Shown here piece by piece: positions 1 to 8,800 of a stretch of 64,000 nucleotides of DNA. A model generated the notes under the pieces. The model searched no databases and was not told the origin of the DNA. It saw only the letters and a program-made list of their open reading frames with translations. The stretch lies in the NCBI GenBank assembly GCA_002423105.1, contig DIUT01000030.1:1-64000 (forward strand), in the 5' to 3' direction. Position numbers and translations under genes: made by a program. Numbering within the stretch: position 1 is the first letter of the stretch; the number at the start of each line of letters is the position of its first letter. The stretch comes from Geobacter sp. UBA6151. GTDB taxonomy: Bacteria > Desulfobacterota > Desulfuromonadia > Geobacterales > Pseudopelobacteraceae.

Positions 1-2429
1 GCGATGGTGCCCTTCAACTGCTCGGCCTGGCTGGTCAGCTCTTCCGTGGTGGAAGCCATCTCCTCGGCAGCTGAAGCGTTCTGCTGGATAACCTGATCAA
101 GCTGCTGAATCGCCTTGTTGATCTGATCTGCTCCGGCATCCTGCTCGCGGCTTGAGGCCGAAATCTCCTGTACCAACTCGGCGGTGCGCTGGATGTCAGG
201 CAATATGGCGGTCAGCATCTGACCGGCAGACTCGGCAACCTGTACGCTTCTGCCGGAAAGCTCGGATATCTCACCAGCTGCTGTCTGGCTTCTCTCCGCC
301 AGCTTTCTCACTTCACTTGCAACCACGGCAAAGCCCTTGCCGTGTTCACCGGCTCTGGCCGCTTCAATGGCGGCGTTCAAAGCAAGCAGATTCGTCTGTC
401 GGGCGATCTCTTCAATGATGCTGATCTTGGTGGCGATCTCTTTCATGGCAGCTACAGTTTCCTGCACCGCCTTGCCGCCTTCCCGTGCGTCAACTGCCGA
501 CTTGTTGGAAATCTTCTCGGTCTGGGAAGCGTTGTCGGCATTCTGCTTGATGCTGGAAGACATCTCTTCCATGGAACTGGAAACTTCTTCTGCTGATGCT
601 GCCTGCTCTGTGGCTCCTTGGGAAAGTGACTGGGCTGTTGAGGCCAGCTCCTGACCACCGGTGGCAACACCGTCAGCCGCTGCCTGAACTTCCCGCACAA
701 TCTCCTTCAGCTTTTCAACCATATTTGAGAGTGAGCCCATTAGTTCATCGTTGTCACTACGCTTCTTCAATTCCACCATCAGGTTGCCCTGGGCCACCTG
801 CTTGGCGTTGGCAGTAATGTTGTTGATGGCTTCAATCAGGGTGTTCAGGTTGTTCTTGATCAGGTTGTACTGGCCATTGTAGTTGTCAGTGATGATGGGT
901 GGCATGTCGCCCTTGGAGATTCGGTCAACATAATTGGCCGTAACCATCAACGGATTGACGATGTTGGTGACGGTGTCATTGACTCCCTGTGCCAACTGCT
1001 TCCAGCCACCCACAAACTGCTCGGCATCAGCCCGTTTTTCCAACTGGCCGTCAGCAGCAGCAACGATCAACACATTTAACTGTGTTTCAAACTTCTTGAG
1101 GTTCTCACGAACACCTTCAATGGTCTGATTGATAAAAGCTTTCTTGCCGGGGAACTGTTCAAGTGCCGCATCAAAGTTGCCATTACCGAACTCCTTGACA
1201 CAGGCCATGGCCTTCTTCTTCACCGCAATGTGACCGTTGACCATGTTATTGACACCCTGAGCCATGGTTTTGTAAGCACCCTGGAATTTGTCAACCGGCA
1301 TGATAATGTCGATATCACCCAGATCATGCTGCTTGGACATCTCGGCCATATCTGCCACAAGGGCAGTCAGTGAGTCGATGCACTGGTTCAGGTTATTCTT
1401 AACCTCGTTGAAGTCGCCGTTGTAGCTGTCAGTGATGCAAGGAGGAATATCGCCCTTTGAAATACGGTCAACGTATTCGGCAGCCACGTTCAGGGGGCCG
1501 ATGACTGCGTCAAGGGTCTCGTTGACACCAACAACAATCTTCTGGAAGTCGCCTTGATGCTTGGAAGCGTCGGCGCGTGTGGCCAACTTACCGGCTATGG
1601 CAGCGTCGGATAGCATATTGGCGTCAGTGGTCAAGGCCTTTATTGCTGCCACCATGTTGGCCATGGAGGCCATAACACTGCTGGTATCACCGCTTTTTAA
1701 CTGAATCTCACGGGAAAGGTCGCCTTTACCAACCAGGGTGGCAATTTCGCCGACCTCCTTGGGATCGCCGCCCAGTTGCTTGCCGACTATCGCAGCAATG
1801 AAGAAGCCTAAGCCAATGGACAACAAAACACCGATGATCAGGCAGGTGGTCATAAGTATGGTGGCCTGTTTGGCGGTTGCTGTATTTTCCTCTGCTGTCA
1901 ACTTGCCTTGCCGCAGTTTTGATTCAACTAGTTTTTCAATGGCATTCTGCTCAGCACGGGAGGCCTTGCCTGCTTCACCCTGAAGGAGTGCCAAGGCTTC
2001 GGTATTCTTGTTTTCCATGGCAAGTGCCACTACCTTGTCAAGTAAAGGACCATAGACTGCTCTGGTGCGCTTGAATTCATCAAACAGTTTACGGCCTTCG
2101 TCAGTCAGGATGGTTTTTTCGAACTCTGCGGCCTCTTTGTCGATGGTTTCCCGCAGTTCTTTGATGCGTCCCTGGAAGCGCTTGTTGTCTTCAGCGCTGG
2201 TGGAAGTAATGATGTCACGGGCGTTCACGCGCAACCGCTGAAACGCGGTTGCGACCTCACTGATGTTGCCCAATGGAATCGTAACTCTTTCGTAAAGCTT
2301 TTTGTCTGCCTCTTCAATTTTGTTGATGTCGTAAATGCCGACTCCGCCGATAATGCCAGCGACAATTGCAACCAGAATAAAGCCGGTGAGCAGTTTTGCC
2401 TTGAGGGTGAGATTGTAGAACCACTGCAT
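1..2429 (-). CDS. Methyl-accepting chemotaxis protein, C-terminus beyond the window edge
   Basis: An open frame of 809 codons starts at ATG 2429 behind a strong AAGGAGG ribosome site and runs off the left edge, so it is partial. I translated it by hand. The order is an N-terminal membrane helix (about residues 11-31), a periplasmic four-helix-bundle-like region, a second membrane helix (about 190-215), a long HAMP-type array, and the cytoplasmic signalling hairpin with the conserved tip EIARQTNLLALNAAIEAARAG near residue 674 (minus strand, about nt 350-410). The array holds a tandem duplication of a unit of about 180 residues, marked by two copies of YVDRISKGDxPPxITDxYNG near residues 312 and 494. 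The protein senses an unknown signal and would control a CheA kinase. cheW lies 39 bp upstream in the same direction, so the two probably work together. No CheA is in view. Family assignment is certain; the ligand is unknown. Confidence 0.95.
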   Translation of the reverse strand, partial: MQWFYNLTLKAKLLTGFILVAIVAGIIGGVGIYDINKIEEADKKLYERVTIPLGNISEVATAFQRLRVNARDIITSTSAEDNKRFQGRIKELRETIDKEAAEFEKTILTDEGRKLFDEFKRTRAVYGPLLDKVVALAMENKNTEALALLQGEAGKASRAEQNAIEKLVESKLRQGKLTAEENTATAKQATILMTTCLIIGVLLSIGLGFFIAAIVGKQLGGDPKEVGEIATLVGKGDLSREIQLKSGDTSSVMASMANMVAAIKALTTDANMLSDAAIAGKLATRADASKHQGDFQKIVVGVNETLDAVIGPLNVAAEYVDRISKGDIPPCITDSYNGDFNEVKNNLNQCIDSLTALVADMAEMSKQHDLGDIDIIMPVDKFQGAYKTMAQGVNNMVNGHIAVKKKAMACVKEFGNGNFDAALEQFPGKKAFINQTIEGVRENLKKFETQLNVLIVAAADGQLEKRADAEQFVGGWKQLAQGVNDTVTNIVNPLMVTANYVDRISKGDMPPIITDNYNGQYNLIKNNLNTLIEAINNITANAKQVAQGNLMVELKKRSDNDELMGSLSNMVEKLKEIVREVQAAADGVATGGQELASTAQSLSQGATEQAASAEEVSSSMEEMSSSIKQNADNASQTEKISNKSAVDAREGGKAVQETVAAMKEIATKISIIEEIARQTNLLALNAAIEAARAGEHGKGFAVVASEVRKLAERSQTAAGEISELSGRSVQVAESAGQMLTAILPDIQRTAELVQEISASSREQDAGADQINKAIQQLDQVIQQNASAAEEMASTTEELTSQAEQLKGTI

Positions 2430-2468
2430 GAGAGATACCTCCTTAGATACCTGAATTAAAATGGATTT

Positions 2469-2981
2469 TTATGCTGCTTCGTCAAGCTCGACAGTATCTC
2501 CGCTGCTTTGCCGGATGACACCGATGGCTTCATCGCCAAATACCCGGTCAATATCCAGCAGCATCAAAAACTGGTCATTCCGTTTACCCATCCCCTTGAT
2601 GAAATCGGTGTTCATCCGTGATCCCAGCTTTGGCGCAGCTTCAATTTCGTTTGGTTCCAGTTCCAGCACTTCGCGGACGGAATCGGCCAGGGCGCCTGCA
2701 ACAACGGTTTCCCCCTCCACATTGACTTCAAGCACGATGACACAGGTGTTGATGGTGCTTTCTGTTTCCGGCATGCCGAACAACAGTCGCAGATCCACAA
2801 CCGGCACCACACTGCCGCGCAGGTTTATGACACCGCGCAGATAGGTGGGGACTTGGGGTATGCGGGTGGTTCCCTTGTATTCGAGAATTTCTCGCACTCT
2901 GGCTACATCCACCGCAAACACTTCCTGGTCCAGCATGAATGACAGATACTGGGTTGTTTCCTGAACAACAGGATCAGCCAT
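2469..2981 (-). CDS. cheW: CheW-type chemotaxis coupling protein
   Basis: The 170-residue product is a single CheW/SH3-like domain, the usual length for a stand-alone coupler that bridges chemoreceptors and the CheA kinase at the cytoplasmic membrane. Visible hallmarks are the N-terminal strand QYLSFMLDQEVFAVD, the motif ILEYKGTTRIPQVPTYLRGVI, the NLRGSVVPVVDLR strand, and the late LDIDRVF segment. The short tail after VFGDEAI is acidic. It is followed after 39 bp by the receptor gene on the same strand, which suggests a dedicated receptor-coupler pair. The start at 2981 follows a GGGGGAAT ribosome site. Nothing is truncated. Confidence 0.95.
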   Translation of the reverse strand: MADPVVQETTQYLSFMLDQEVFAVDVARVREILEYKGTTRIPQVPTYLRGVINLRGSVVPVVDLRLLFGMPETESTINTCVIVLEVNVEGETVVAGALADSVREVLELEPNEIEAAPKLGSRMNTDFIKGMGKRNDQFLMLLDIDRVFGDEAIGVIRQSSGDTVELDEAA

Positions 2982-3023
2982 ATTGGATTCCCCCTTTTCA
3001 TGTGATTAGTGCACTACATCTTT

Positions 3024-3039
3024 ACAATGAGTGTGCCAA
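3024..3039 (-). promoter_or_regulatory. Possible sigma-54 promoter upstream of cheW
   Basis: Read on the minus strand the site is TTGGCACACTCATTGT. It has the -24 GG and a 10-nt spacing to the -12 position, but the -12 dinucleotide is GT rather than the consensus GC. It lies 43-58 bp upstream of the cheW start. The mismatch makes this a weak prediction. Confidence 0.3.
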
Positions 3040-3171
3040 TGTTTTGAAAAGTTGCAACAAGCTTAAATAATTGAGTTTTGTTGTGTGGCGTGACGGGTGG
3101 CTCGTGGTGGTGGTGTGTCGCAGTGTGTCACGGCGTGTGTGTCGTGGCACATGGGTGTGTGCCGAGGTGTG

Positions 3172-4878
3172 TCAATTGGCAGGGGGGTGTTCCAGGTGCC
3201 GGTAGAGGGTGCGGCGGCTGATGCCCAACAGGCGTGCCGCATCGGTTTTGTTGCCGTTGCAGCGGGTTATGGCTTCCTGGATGGTCATGGGGACGGTGGA
3301 AGCGTGCAGTGCTGATGATTGCAGCAACGGCGAAGGCGTTGGCAAAGAGTGGTGAAACAGGTCCTGGGGCAGGTCATCGCATTCTACCTGGCTTGAACTG
3401 CACAGTATGGTGGCATGTTCAATGACATGTTGCAGTTCGCGTACGTTTCCCGGCCAGTCAAGGGTCATGAAGAGCTGCATAACCTCGCTGGATACCCCGG
3501 CCACCGGCTTTGAAAATGCCGTGGAAAATTTTTCCAGAAAGTGTGCCACCAGCAGTGACAGGTCGTCCCTGCGCTCACGTAATGGCGGGAGCGTCATTTT
3601 TACGACATTGAGACGATAGTAAAGGTCTTCACGGAAGCGGCCCTGTTTCACCCTTTCCAAAAGATCGCTGTTGGTGGCGGCGATTACCCGCACATCTACT
3701 TTGATCGATGTGGAATCGCCGACACGCTCGAACTCCCGTTCTTGCAATACCCGCAACAGGCGCATCTGCATGGCTGGCGATATGTCGCCGATTTCATCAA
3801 GAAAGATGGTGCCGCTATCCGCCTTCTGAAAGCGTCCGGTTCTGTTGGCAATTGCCCCGGTGAACGCCCCTTTGACATGGCCGAACAACTCACTTTCCAG
3901 AAGCGTGTCGGAAAGTGCGGAGCAGTTTACTTTGATGAACGGTCTGTTGCGCCGGGTGCCGGTGGTGTGCAGCGCTTCTGCAACCAACTCTTTGCCGGTG
4001 CCGCTTTCTCCCTGAATCAACACGGTACTGGGCAGATCAGCCAATGCTTCGATCTGGGTATAGATTTTTTGCATCGGAGCGCTTGTACCGATAATTCTGC
4101 CAAAACCTTTGCGGGTGCTTAGTTGTCCTTCCAGCTCATCAATGCGTGTTTCATCCCGCAGCGCTGCCACTATGCCGGTGCAGGCGCCGTCAAGGTTGCG
4201 GATCGGTGATGTGGTAATGGTGACTACCTGGTTCTGCCGGTCCTGTCTGTTGCACCTGAACCGCTCGAGTTTTTGTGGCGCTCCGCCCTGGAGCGCTTTC
4301 AGGATCGTCTGGCGGCAGAGTCCGGCGCAGGGCAGATCGCTGTCAGGTATGGCTTCGGAAAGATTGTTTTCAAACAAACCGCAAATGCGCAGGTATGCGA
4401 GATTTGATTGTTGTATCCGGCCCTCCTGATCAATCATCAGGATACCGTCTGAAAGGGAGCTGAAAATGGCTTGAAGGTCAGCCTGGTGTGCTTCTGTCTG
4501 CTCGGCAAGCTGCTTGCAAGTTAAGGCATGGTGGGCAGCATTGAGCAGTTCATTGGGATGGATCGGCTTGGAAAGGTAATCACAGGCACCAAGCCGGACA
4601 GCTTCTGAGGCGGTTTCCACCTGAGGATGACCGGTAATCAGTACAACCTGCAACAGCGGATTGCTCTTTTTGAGCAGCCGCAGCAGGTCAACACCGGTGT
4701 CTGCTCCAAGATGAATATCAACAATGGCGACATCACAAGGCCAGGATTCGAGCTGCTTTAGAGCTTCATCCACCGAAACGGCCGTATGCACGCTAAAACC
4801 GCTGCTGTCCAGAATATAACTGAATGTGGCCAGTACATCGCGATCATCGTCAACAATGAGAATGGATGGCTTTGTCAT
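3172..4878 (-). CDS. Sigma-54-dependent response regulator (REC-PAS-AAA+-Fis HTH)
   Basis: From ATG 4878 the protein has 568 residues. Domains in order are a receiver with phospho-acceptor Asp in VDIHLG (residues about 5-120), a PAS-like segment (about 135-250), a sigma-54 AAA+ domain with Walker A GESGTGKE and the sigma-54 contact loop GAFTGA, and a C-terminal Fis-type helix-turn-helix (NKTDAARLLGISRRTLYRHL). It should activate sigma-54 promoters after phosphorylation. A longer frame starts at 4911, but the ATG at 4878 overlaps the stop of the upstream kinase as ATGA, so I chose it. A PAS domain between receiver and ATPase is less common than the plain NtrC layout and could add a second input. 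Its targets are unknown; the weak -24/-12-like site at cheW is one nearby candidate. Confidence 0.93.
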   Translation of the reverse strand: MTKPSILIVDDDRDVLATFSYILDSSGFSVHTAVSVDEALKQLESWPCDVAIVDIHLGADTGVDLLRLLKKSNPLLQVVLITGHPQVETASEAVRLGACDYLSKPIHPNELLNAAHHALTCKQLAEQTEAHQADLQAIFSSLSDGILMIDQEGRIQQSNLAYLRICGLFENNLSEAIPDSDLPCAGLCRQTILKALQGGAPQKLERFRCNRQDRQNQVVTITTSPIRNLDGACTGIVAALRDETRIDELEGQLSTRKGFGRIIGTSAPMQKIYTQIEALADLPSTVLIQGESGTGKELVAEALHTTGTRRNRPFIKVNCSALSDTLLESELFGHVKGAFTGAIANRTGRFQKADSGTIFLDEIGDISPAMQMRLLRVLQEREFERVGDSTSIKVDVRVIAATNSDLLERVKQGRFREDLYYRLNVVKMTLPPLRERRDDLSLLVAHFLEKFSTAFSKPVAGVSSEVMQLFMTLDWPGNVRELQHVIEHATILCSSSQVECDDLPQDLFHHSLPTPSPLLQSSALHASTVPMTIQEAITRCNGNKTDAARLLGISRRTLYRHLEHPPAN

Positions 4879-6428
4879 ACTGTAGTTAGTTCCGCAGATG
4901 CGGTTGCGCATGGTAGATAGATGGTGATGGTTGTGCCGCAGCCAGGTACGCTGTTAGCGTGGATTGCTCCCTCATGGCTTTTGATGATGCCGTAGGCTAT
5001 GGAGAGCCCCAGACCGGTTCCCTTGCCCGATTCCTTGGTTGTGAAAAAGGGGTCAAAAATGTTTGCAATCAGTTCTGGAGCTATACCTTTGCCGGTGTCG
5101 GCAAAGGTTAACCGGGCGTATCTGCCTGCCTCGGCAAGTCCCAAGGGAGCAGCTTCCGTCTGGTCCAGGTCAACCGCTTCAATACCGATGGTGATGGAAC
5201 CCTCTCCAGTCATGGCGTCCCGTGCGTTTGTGGCCAGGTTCATCACGACCTGTCCCAGTTGCTGTTCGTCGCCATGGATGATGATGGGATGGTCTGATGC
5301 AGTTGTTATGATCAGCTCAATGCTGTTACCAATAATCCGGCTTAAGAAGCCTTCCGCTTTACGGAGAATTTCCTGAAGGTCCATCAAATGCTGCTTGGCA
5401 GGCTGTTTTCTGCTAAACAGCAGCAGGTCGCTGGTGAGGTGCGTTGCCCGTTTTGAGGCATCCACGATCTGCCGGATGTTTTCCTGCTGCGGATGCTCAG
5501 GGGGTAACCCCATTTGGATGATATGGCTGTATCCGGTGATAACCGTGAGGATATTATTGAAGTCATGGGCGATGCCACCGGCCAGCGTGCCGATGGATTG
5601 CATCCGTTGGGCATGGTGCAGTTGTTCTTCCAGGCGTTCCCGTTCCTGCTCCGCTTTCTTGCGTTGGGTGATGTCGCGGGCAATATGGACACAGGCCCGT
5701 ACCGTGCCGTCGGCATTGAACAACGGGGAAACCGAGACATCAAAAAAACCGTCCAGCCGCGGCTCATGCACTTCCTCGTTATGTTCCTGCTGGTCGCGTA
5801 GCAGTTGATAGTGTGGGCAATAAACCGGTGGCCGGTCGGTGTTATGCACAACTTCGTAGCAGTGTTTGCCGATCAGTGCTTCCGGCGTAAGGCCGTAGCG
5901 TCTGGCCATTGCCCGGTTGACGCGCAGTACCCGGTATCCCGTGTCGATAATGGCAATCAGGTCGGGAACCGCGTCAAAGGTCTGCTCCCATTCCTGTTTG
6001 GCCTCCTTGATTGCTATGGCAGCCCGTTTTTTCTCCTGCAGCAGAGACCATTCCCGCAGGGAGTGGCGGACGATGCCGGGGATCCCTGAAAAGAGTTCCG
6101 CTGATTTGACCAGATAATCCAATACTCCCGACTTTAATGTTTCAACAGCAAGTTGTTCGTTGCCCTGCGCTGTCATCACGATAACCGGACAGGTTTCTTT
6201 TGTATCGGCCAGCAAATCGATTCCCTTGCCGTCGGGCAGGCGGTAGTCGGTAATGACCAAGTCTGGCGATTGCTCAAGAATTATTTTCCGTGCTGCGGCA
6301 AATGTCGATGCAATTTCCAGACGGTATGTTTCCGGGGCATCTGCCAGTGACAGCCTGATCAGTTCGGCATGGTTGCCGTCATCTTCCACCAGCACAATCA
6401 GAGGAGCAGTAGGAGTGGTTGTCAACAT
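4875..6428 (-). CDS. Sensor histidine kinase with N-terminal receiver (REC-PAS-HisKA-HATPase)
   Basis: The 517-residue protein begins with a receiver domain (LVEDDG acidic pocket, phospho-Asp in VITDYRLPDG, residues about 10-125), followed by a PAS domain (about 155-280, with FDAVPDLIAIID at its start), a HisKA dimerisation box with the phospho-acceptor His in GGIAHDFNN, and an ATPase domain with N, G1 and G2 boxes (NLATNARDAM, DTGKGIAPE, GTGLGLS). No membrane helix is visible, so it is cytoplasmic. It overlaps the downstream sigma-54 regulator by 4 bp (ATGA), which marks the two as a cognate pair. The leading receiver implies input from another kinase, perhaps the divergent REC-kinase hybrid starting at 6618. 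Confidence 0.93.
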   Translation of the reverse strand: MLTTTPTAPLIVLVEDDGNHAELIRLSLADAPETYRLEIASTFAAARKIILEQSPDLVITDYRLPDGKGIDLLADTKETCPVIVMTAQGNEQLAVETLKSGVLDYLVKSAELFSGIPGIVRHSLREWSLLQEKKRAAIAIKEAKQEWEQTFDAVPDLIAIIDTGYRVLRVNRAMARRYGLTPEALIGKHCYEVVHNTDRPPVYCPHYQLLRDQQEHNEEVHEPRLDGFFDVSVSPLFNADGTVRACVHIARDITQRKKAEQERERLEEQLHHAQRMQSIGTLAGGIAHDFNNILTVITGYSHIIQMGLPPEHPQQENIRQIVDASKRATHLTSDLLLFSRKQPAKQHLMDLQEILRKAEGFLSRIIGNSIELIITTASDHPIIIHGDEQQLGQVVMNLATNARDAMTGEGSITIGIEAVDLDQTEAAPLGLAEAGRYARLTFADTGKGIAPELIANIFDPFFTTKESGKGTGLGLSIAYGIIKSHEGAIHANSVPGCGTTITIYLPCATASAELTTV

Positions 6429-6617
6429 CCGTTACGGTCCTTTCTCCAAGGAACAGGTGTCCTTGTAGTTGCTGGTGTAGCATACCTGACTTATAGCAGA
6501 ATATACTGCTGTTTGTAAGTGAGATATAATTTTACTGAATACTTGAGGCGAAAAAAGGTAGTAATATATCTGGATCAAATTGCAGCTATTTGAATGTTAG
6601 ATGTGAGAGGTATGGCC

Positions 6618-7769
6618 ATGGAGGCGGAAGAACAGCGGAAGCCGAGAGCTATGATTGTTGATGACGACATAATGGTGCAACAGACGGTTGCAGCTATTCT
6701 TGAGTTGCATGGCTATGAGACCTGGCGTTGCAGTGATGCCCTATCCGCAGTGGCCATGCTGGAACATGAACAACCGGATGTGCTGCTGACCGACATCAGA
6801 ATGCCCGGTATGAGCGGTACCGACCTGCTGCTCCGCTTGAGACGGGAAGGGTGTGGATTTCCGGTGATTGTCATGACCGGTTATGCCGATATGGATGCGG
6901 CGATTGATGCCGTCAAGGGCGGGGCTTTTGATTTCATCAGGAAACCCTACGATCCTGATCAATTGGTGCAATCGGTCAATCGAGCCGTGAAGCATTTCCG
7001 GTTGCTGGAGCTTGAGCGGAAGTATCTGGAGCGTCTTGAGCAGGAGGTACAGCAGAAAACAACGGAGATGCAGCAGGCGTTGCGCCTGAAAGGCGAGTTT
7101 CTTAATAATATTTCCCATGAGATACGTACCCCGGTGAACGGCATTGTCGGGATGCTTTCCCTGGCGCGTGATACCGAGAATAGGAAAGAGCTGAACGAGT
7201 ACTTGAGCTATGCACAGTTTTCAGCTTTGCAACTGGTAAGAATTGTTGATGATCTGGTGATGCTGGCCGGGGTGATGAGCGGTTCTGTGAAGTCGGCGTT
7301 TGCGCCGGGCAGTATCCGTGATTCTATTGACCGTGCACTGAAGCGGGTAACGGGAGGGGTGTCCAGGCAGGATGTCGGATTTGCTGTTGATGTTGGGGCA
7401 GAAGTTCCGGATTGTCTGCTGCTTGAGGCGGTTCTTCTGGAAATGGCGCTGTTTCAATTGTTTGAAAATGAGATGAAATTTGCGGATGCCGGTACGGTAA
7501 CCATAGCTGGTTCCTATGACGTTATTCGATCAATGCTGATGATCGAAGTCCGTGATAGTGGACCCGGTATCAAATCCGACCGGCTTGAACTGATTAATGA
7601 GCCGTTTATTCAGGGAGATGGTTCCCACACCCGTTCCCATGGGGGACTGGGACTGGGGTTGAGTATTGTTGCAAAGATATCGTCGTTTTTGGGAGGGGGC
7701 TTTACCGTTGAGAGCAGCGAAGGCAGTGGGTCCTGCTTCAGGTTTTCAATTCCGGCGAAGCCGGTTTGA
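6618..7769 (+). CDS. Hybrid response regulator-histidine kinase (REC-HisKA-HATPase)
   Basis: From ATG 6618 the product has 383 residues. A receiver (IVDDD pocket, phospho-Asp in LLTDIRMPGMSG) is followed by a short coiled coil rich in Glu/Gln/Lys (ERKYLERLEQEVQQKT), a HisKA box with the acceptor His in NNISHEIRTPVNG, and an ATPase domain with DSGPGI and GLGLGLS boxes. There is no sensor or membrane segment, so it must be driven through its receiver. Earlier in-frame ATGs exist at 6594 and 6612; 6618 sits 7 nt after GAGAGG and is my preferred start. It is divergent from the REC-PAS kinase across about 190 bp, an arrangement that suggests a phosphorelay between the three proteins. Confidence 0.92.
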   Translation: MEAEEQRKPRAMIVDDDIMVQQTVAAILELHGYETWRCSDALSAVAMLEHEQPDVLLTDIRMPGMSGTDLLLRLRREGCGFPVIVMTGYADMDAAIDAVKGGAFDFIRKPYDPDQLVQSVNRAVKHFRLLELERKYLERLEQEVQQKTTEMQQALRLKGEFLNNISHEIRTPVNGIVGMLSLARDTENRKELNEYLSYAQFSALQLVRIVDDLVMLAGVMSGSVKSAFAPGSIRDSIDRALKRVTGGVSRQDVGFAVDVGAEVPDCLLLEAVLLEMALFQLFENEMKFADAGTVTIAGSYDVIRSMLMIEVRDSGPGIKSDRLELINEPFIQGDGSHTRSHGGLGLGLSIVAKISSFLGGGFTVESSEGSGSCFRFSIPAKPV

Positions 7770-7865
7770 CAGGATTTTTCCGGGAACCGGATTGACCTTG
7801 CGCATGAGATAGGCTAGGTTACCGGCTGGCTCATACAGCCATCCAATAACATTTGCGGAGAGATC

Positions 7866-8336
7866 ATGCCCCGTCCGTCCTGGGATCAATATTTCATCGA
7901 CATTACCCATCTGGTGGCCACCCGTTCTACCTGCATGCGGCGTCATGTGGGAGCTCTACTGGTAAAAAATCGCAATATCCTGGCAACCGGCTACAACGGT
8001 ACGCCATCGGGTATTCGCCACTGTGAGGAGACCGGCTGTCTGCGTGAGCGTTTGCAGGTGCCATCCGGAGAACGGCATGAGTTGTGCCGTGGGCTGCATG
8101 CTGAGCAGAATGCTATCATACAGGCGGCACGGCATGGCATCAATATCGATGGATCGACTCTGTACTGCACCACCATGCCCTGTATCATCTGCACCAAAAT
8201 GCTGATCAATGCAGGCATCAGCAGGATTGTCTTTGAGGGTGGGTATTCCGACGAACTGGCGCAGGAGATGGTTGCTGAGTCCGGCATTGAATGCTGCCGG
8301 TTTGACCGAAGCGTCAATGGAGGGGAGCTTGTATGA
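7866..8336 (+). CDS. Deoxycytidylate (dCMP) deaminase family protein
   Basis: This 156-residue zinc deaminase converts dCMP to dUMP to feed thymidylate synthesis. The zinc motifs are clear: HAEQN supplies His and the catalytic Glu, and TTMPCIICTKM supplies the two Cys ligands (PCxxC). The N-terminal TRSTCMRRHVGA and NILATGYNGTP match the dCMP deaminase (ComEB-like) subgroup rather than cytidine deaminases, and a conserved C/H-rich stretch (HCEETGC) fits the second metal site of this family. GGAGAG lies just upstream of the ATG. Its last codons overlap nrdR by 4 bp, linking it to control of deoxynucleotide supply. Confidence 0.93.
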   Translation: MPRPSWDQYFIDITHLVATRSTCMRRHVGALLVKNRNILATGYNGTPSGIRHCEETGCLRERLQVPSGERHELCRGLHAEQNAIIQAARHGINIDGSTLYCTTMPCIICTKMLINAGISRIVFEGGYSDELAQEMVAESGIECCRFDRSVNGGELV

Positions 8337-8785
8337 AATGCCCGTTTTGCGCCAATCCTGACAGCAAGGTGGTGGATTCCAGGCCGGACAAGGGGGGAGC
8401 CGCCATACGGCGTCGCCGCGAATGTGAGTCATGCCAGAAACGGTTTACCACCTACGAGCGGGTGGAGGAGATGCTGCCCCTGGTCTGCAAAAAGGATGGC
8501 AGGCGTGAACATTATGATCGGATGAAGGTGATTTCCGGCATCAAAAAAGCCTGTGAAAAACGGCCGGTTTCCCTTGAAGATATCGATCGGATGGCAGACC
8601 GGCTTGAACTGCGTTTACAGGAGAGTGGTGAGCGGGAAATCCCCACATCGCTGATTGGCGAATGGATCATGAAGGAGCTGCACGGTGCCGACGAAGTGGC
8701 CTACGTCAGATTTGCCTCGGTCTATAGATCCTTCAAGGATATCAGTGAATTTATGGTGGAGTTGCAGGATCTGCTGAAAAGATAA
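8333..8785 (+). CDS. nrdR: NrdR transcriptional repressor of ribonucleotide reductase genes
   Basis: The 150-residue protein has the full NrdR layout: an N-terminal zinc ribbon (MKCPFC ... CESCQKRF, Cys 3, 6, 31 and 34) followed by the RFTTYER signature and an ATP-cone domain that senses ATP/dATP. It represses nrd genes by binding paired NrdR boxes. No nrd gene is in the window, so its targets are elsewhere. The start overlaps the stop of the dCMP deaminase gene (ATGA), and ribD follows 15 bp downstream; nrdR followed by rib genes is a common bacterial order. Length is normal. Confidence 0.96.
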   Translation: MKCPFCANPDSKVVDSRPDKGGAAIRRRRECESCQKRFTTYERVEEMLPLVCKKDGRREHYDRMKVISGIKKACEKRPVSLEDIDRMADRLELRLQESGEREIPTSLIGEWIMKELHGADEVAYVRFASVYRSFKDISEFMVELQDLLKR

Positions 8786-8800
8786 GGCCAAGGGTATGGT

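Noticed and set aside
7770..7865. FMN riboswitch for the rib genes
   Set aside because: I looked for the conserved RFN-element segments before the dCMP deaminase, ribD and ribBA and found none; the 10533-10714 unit is a repeat with a copy at tex, not an RFN element.
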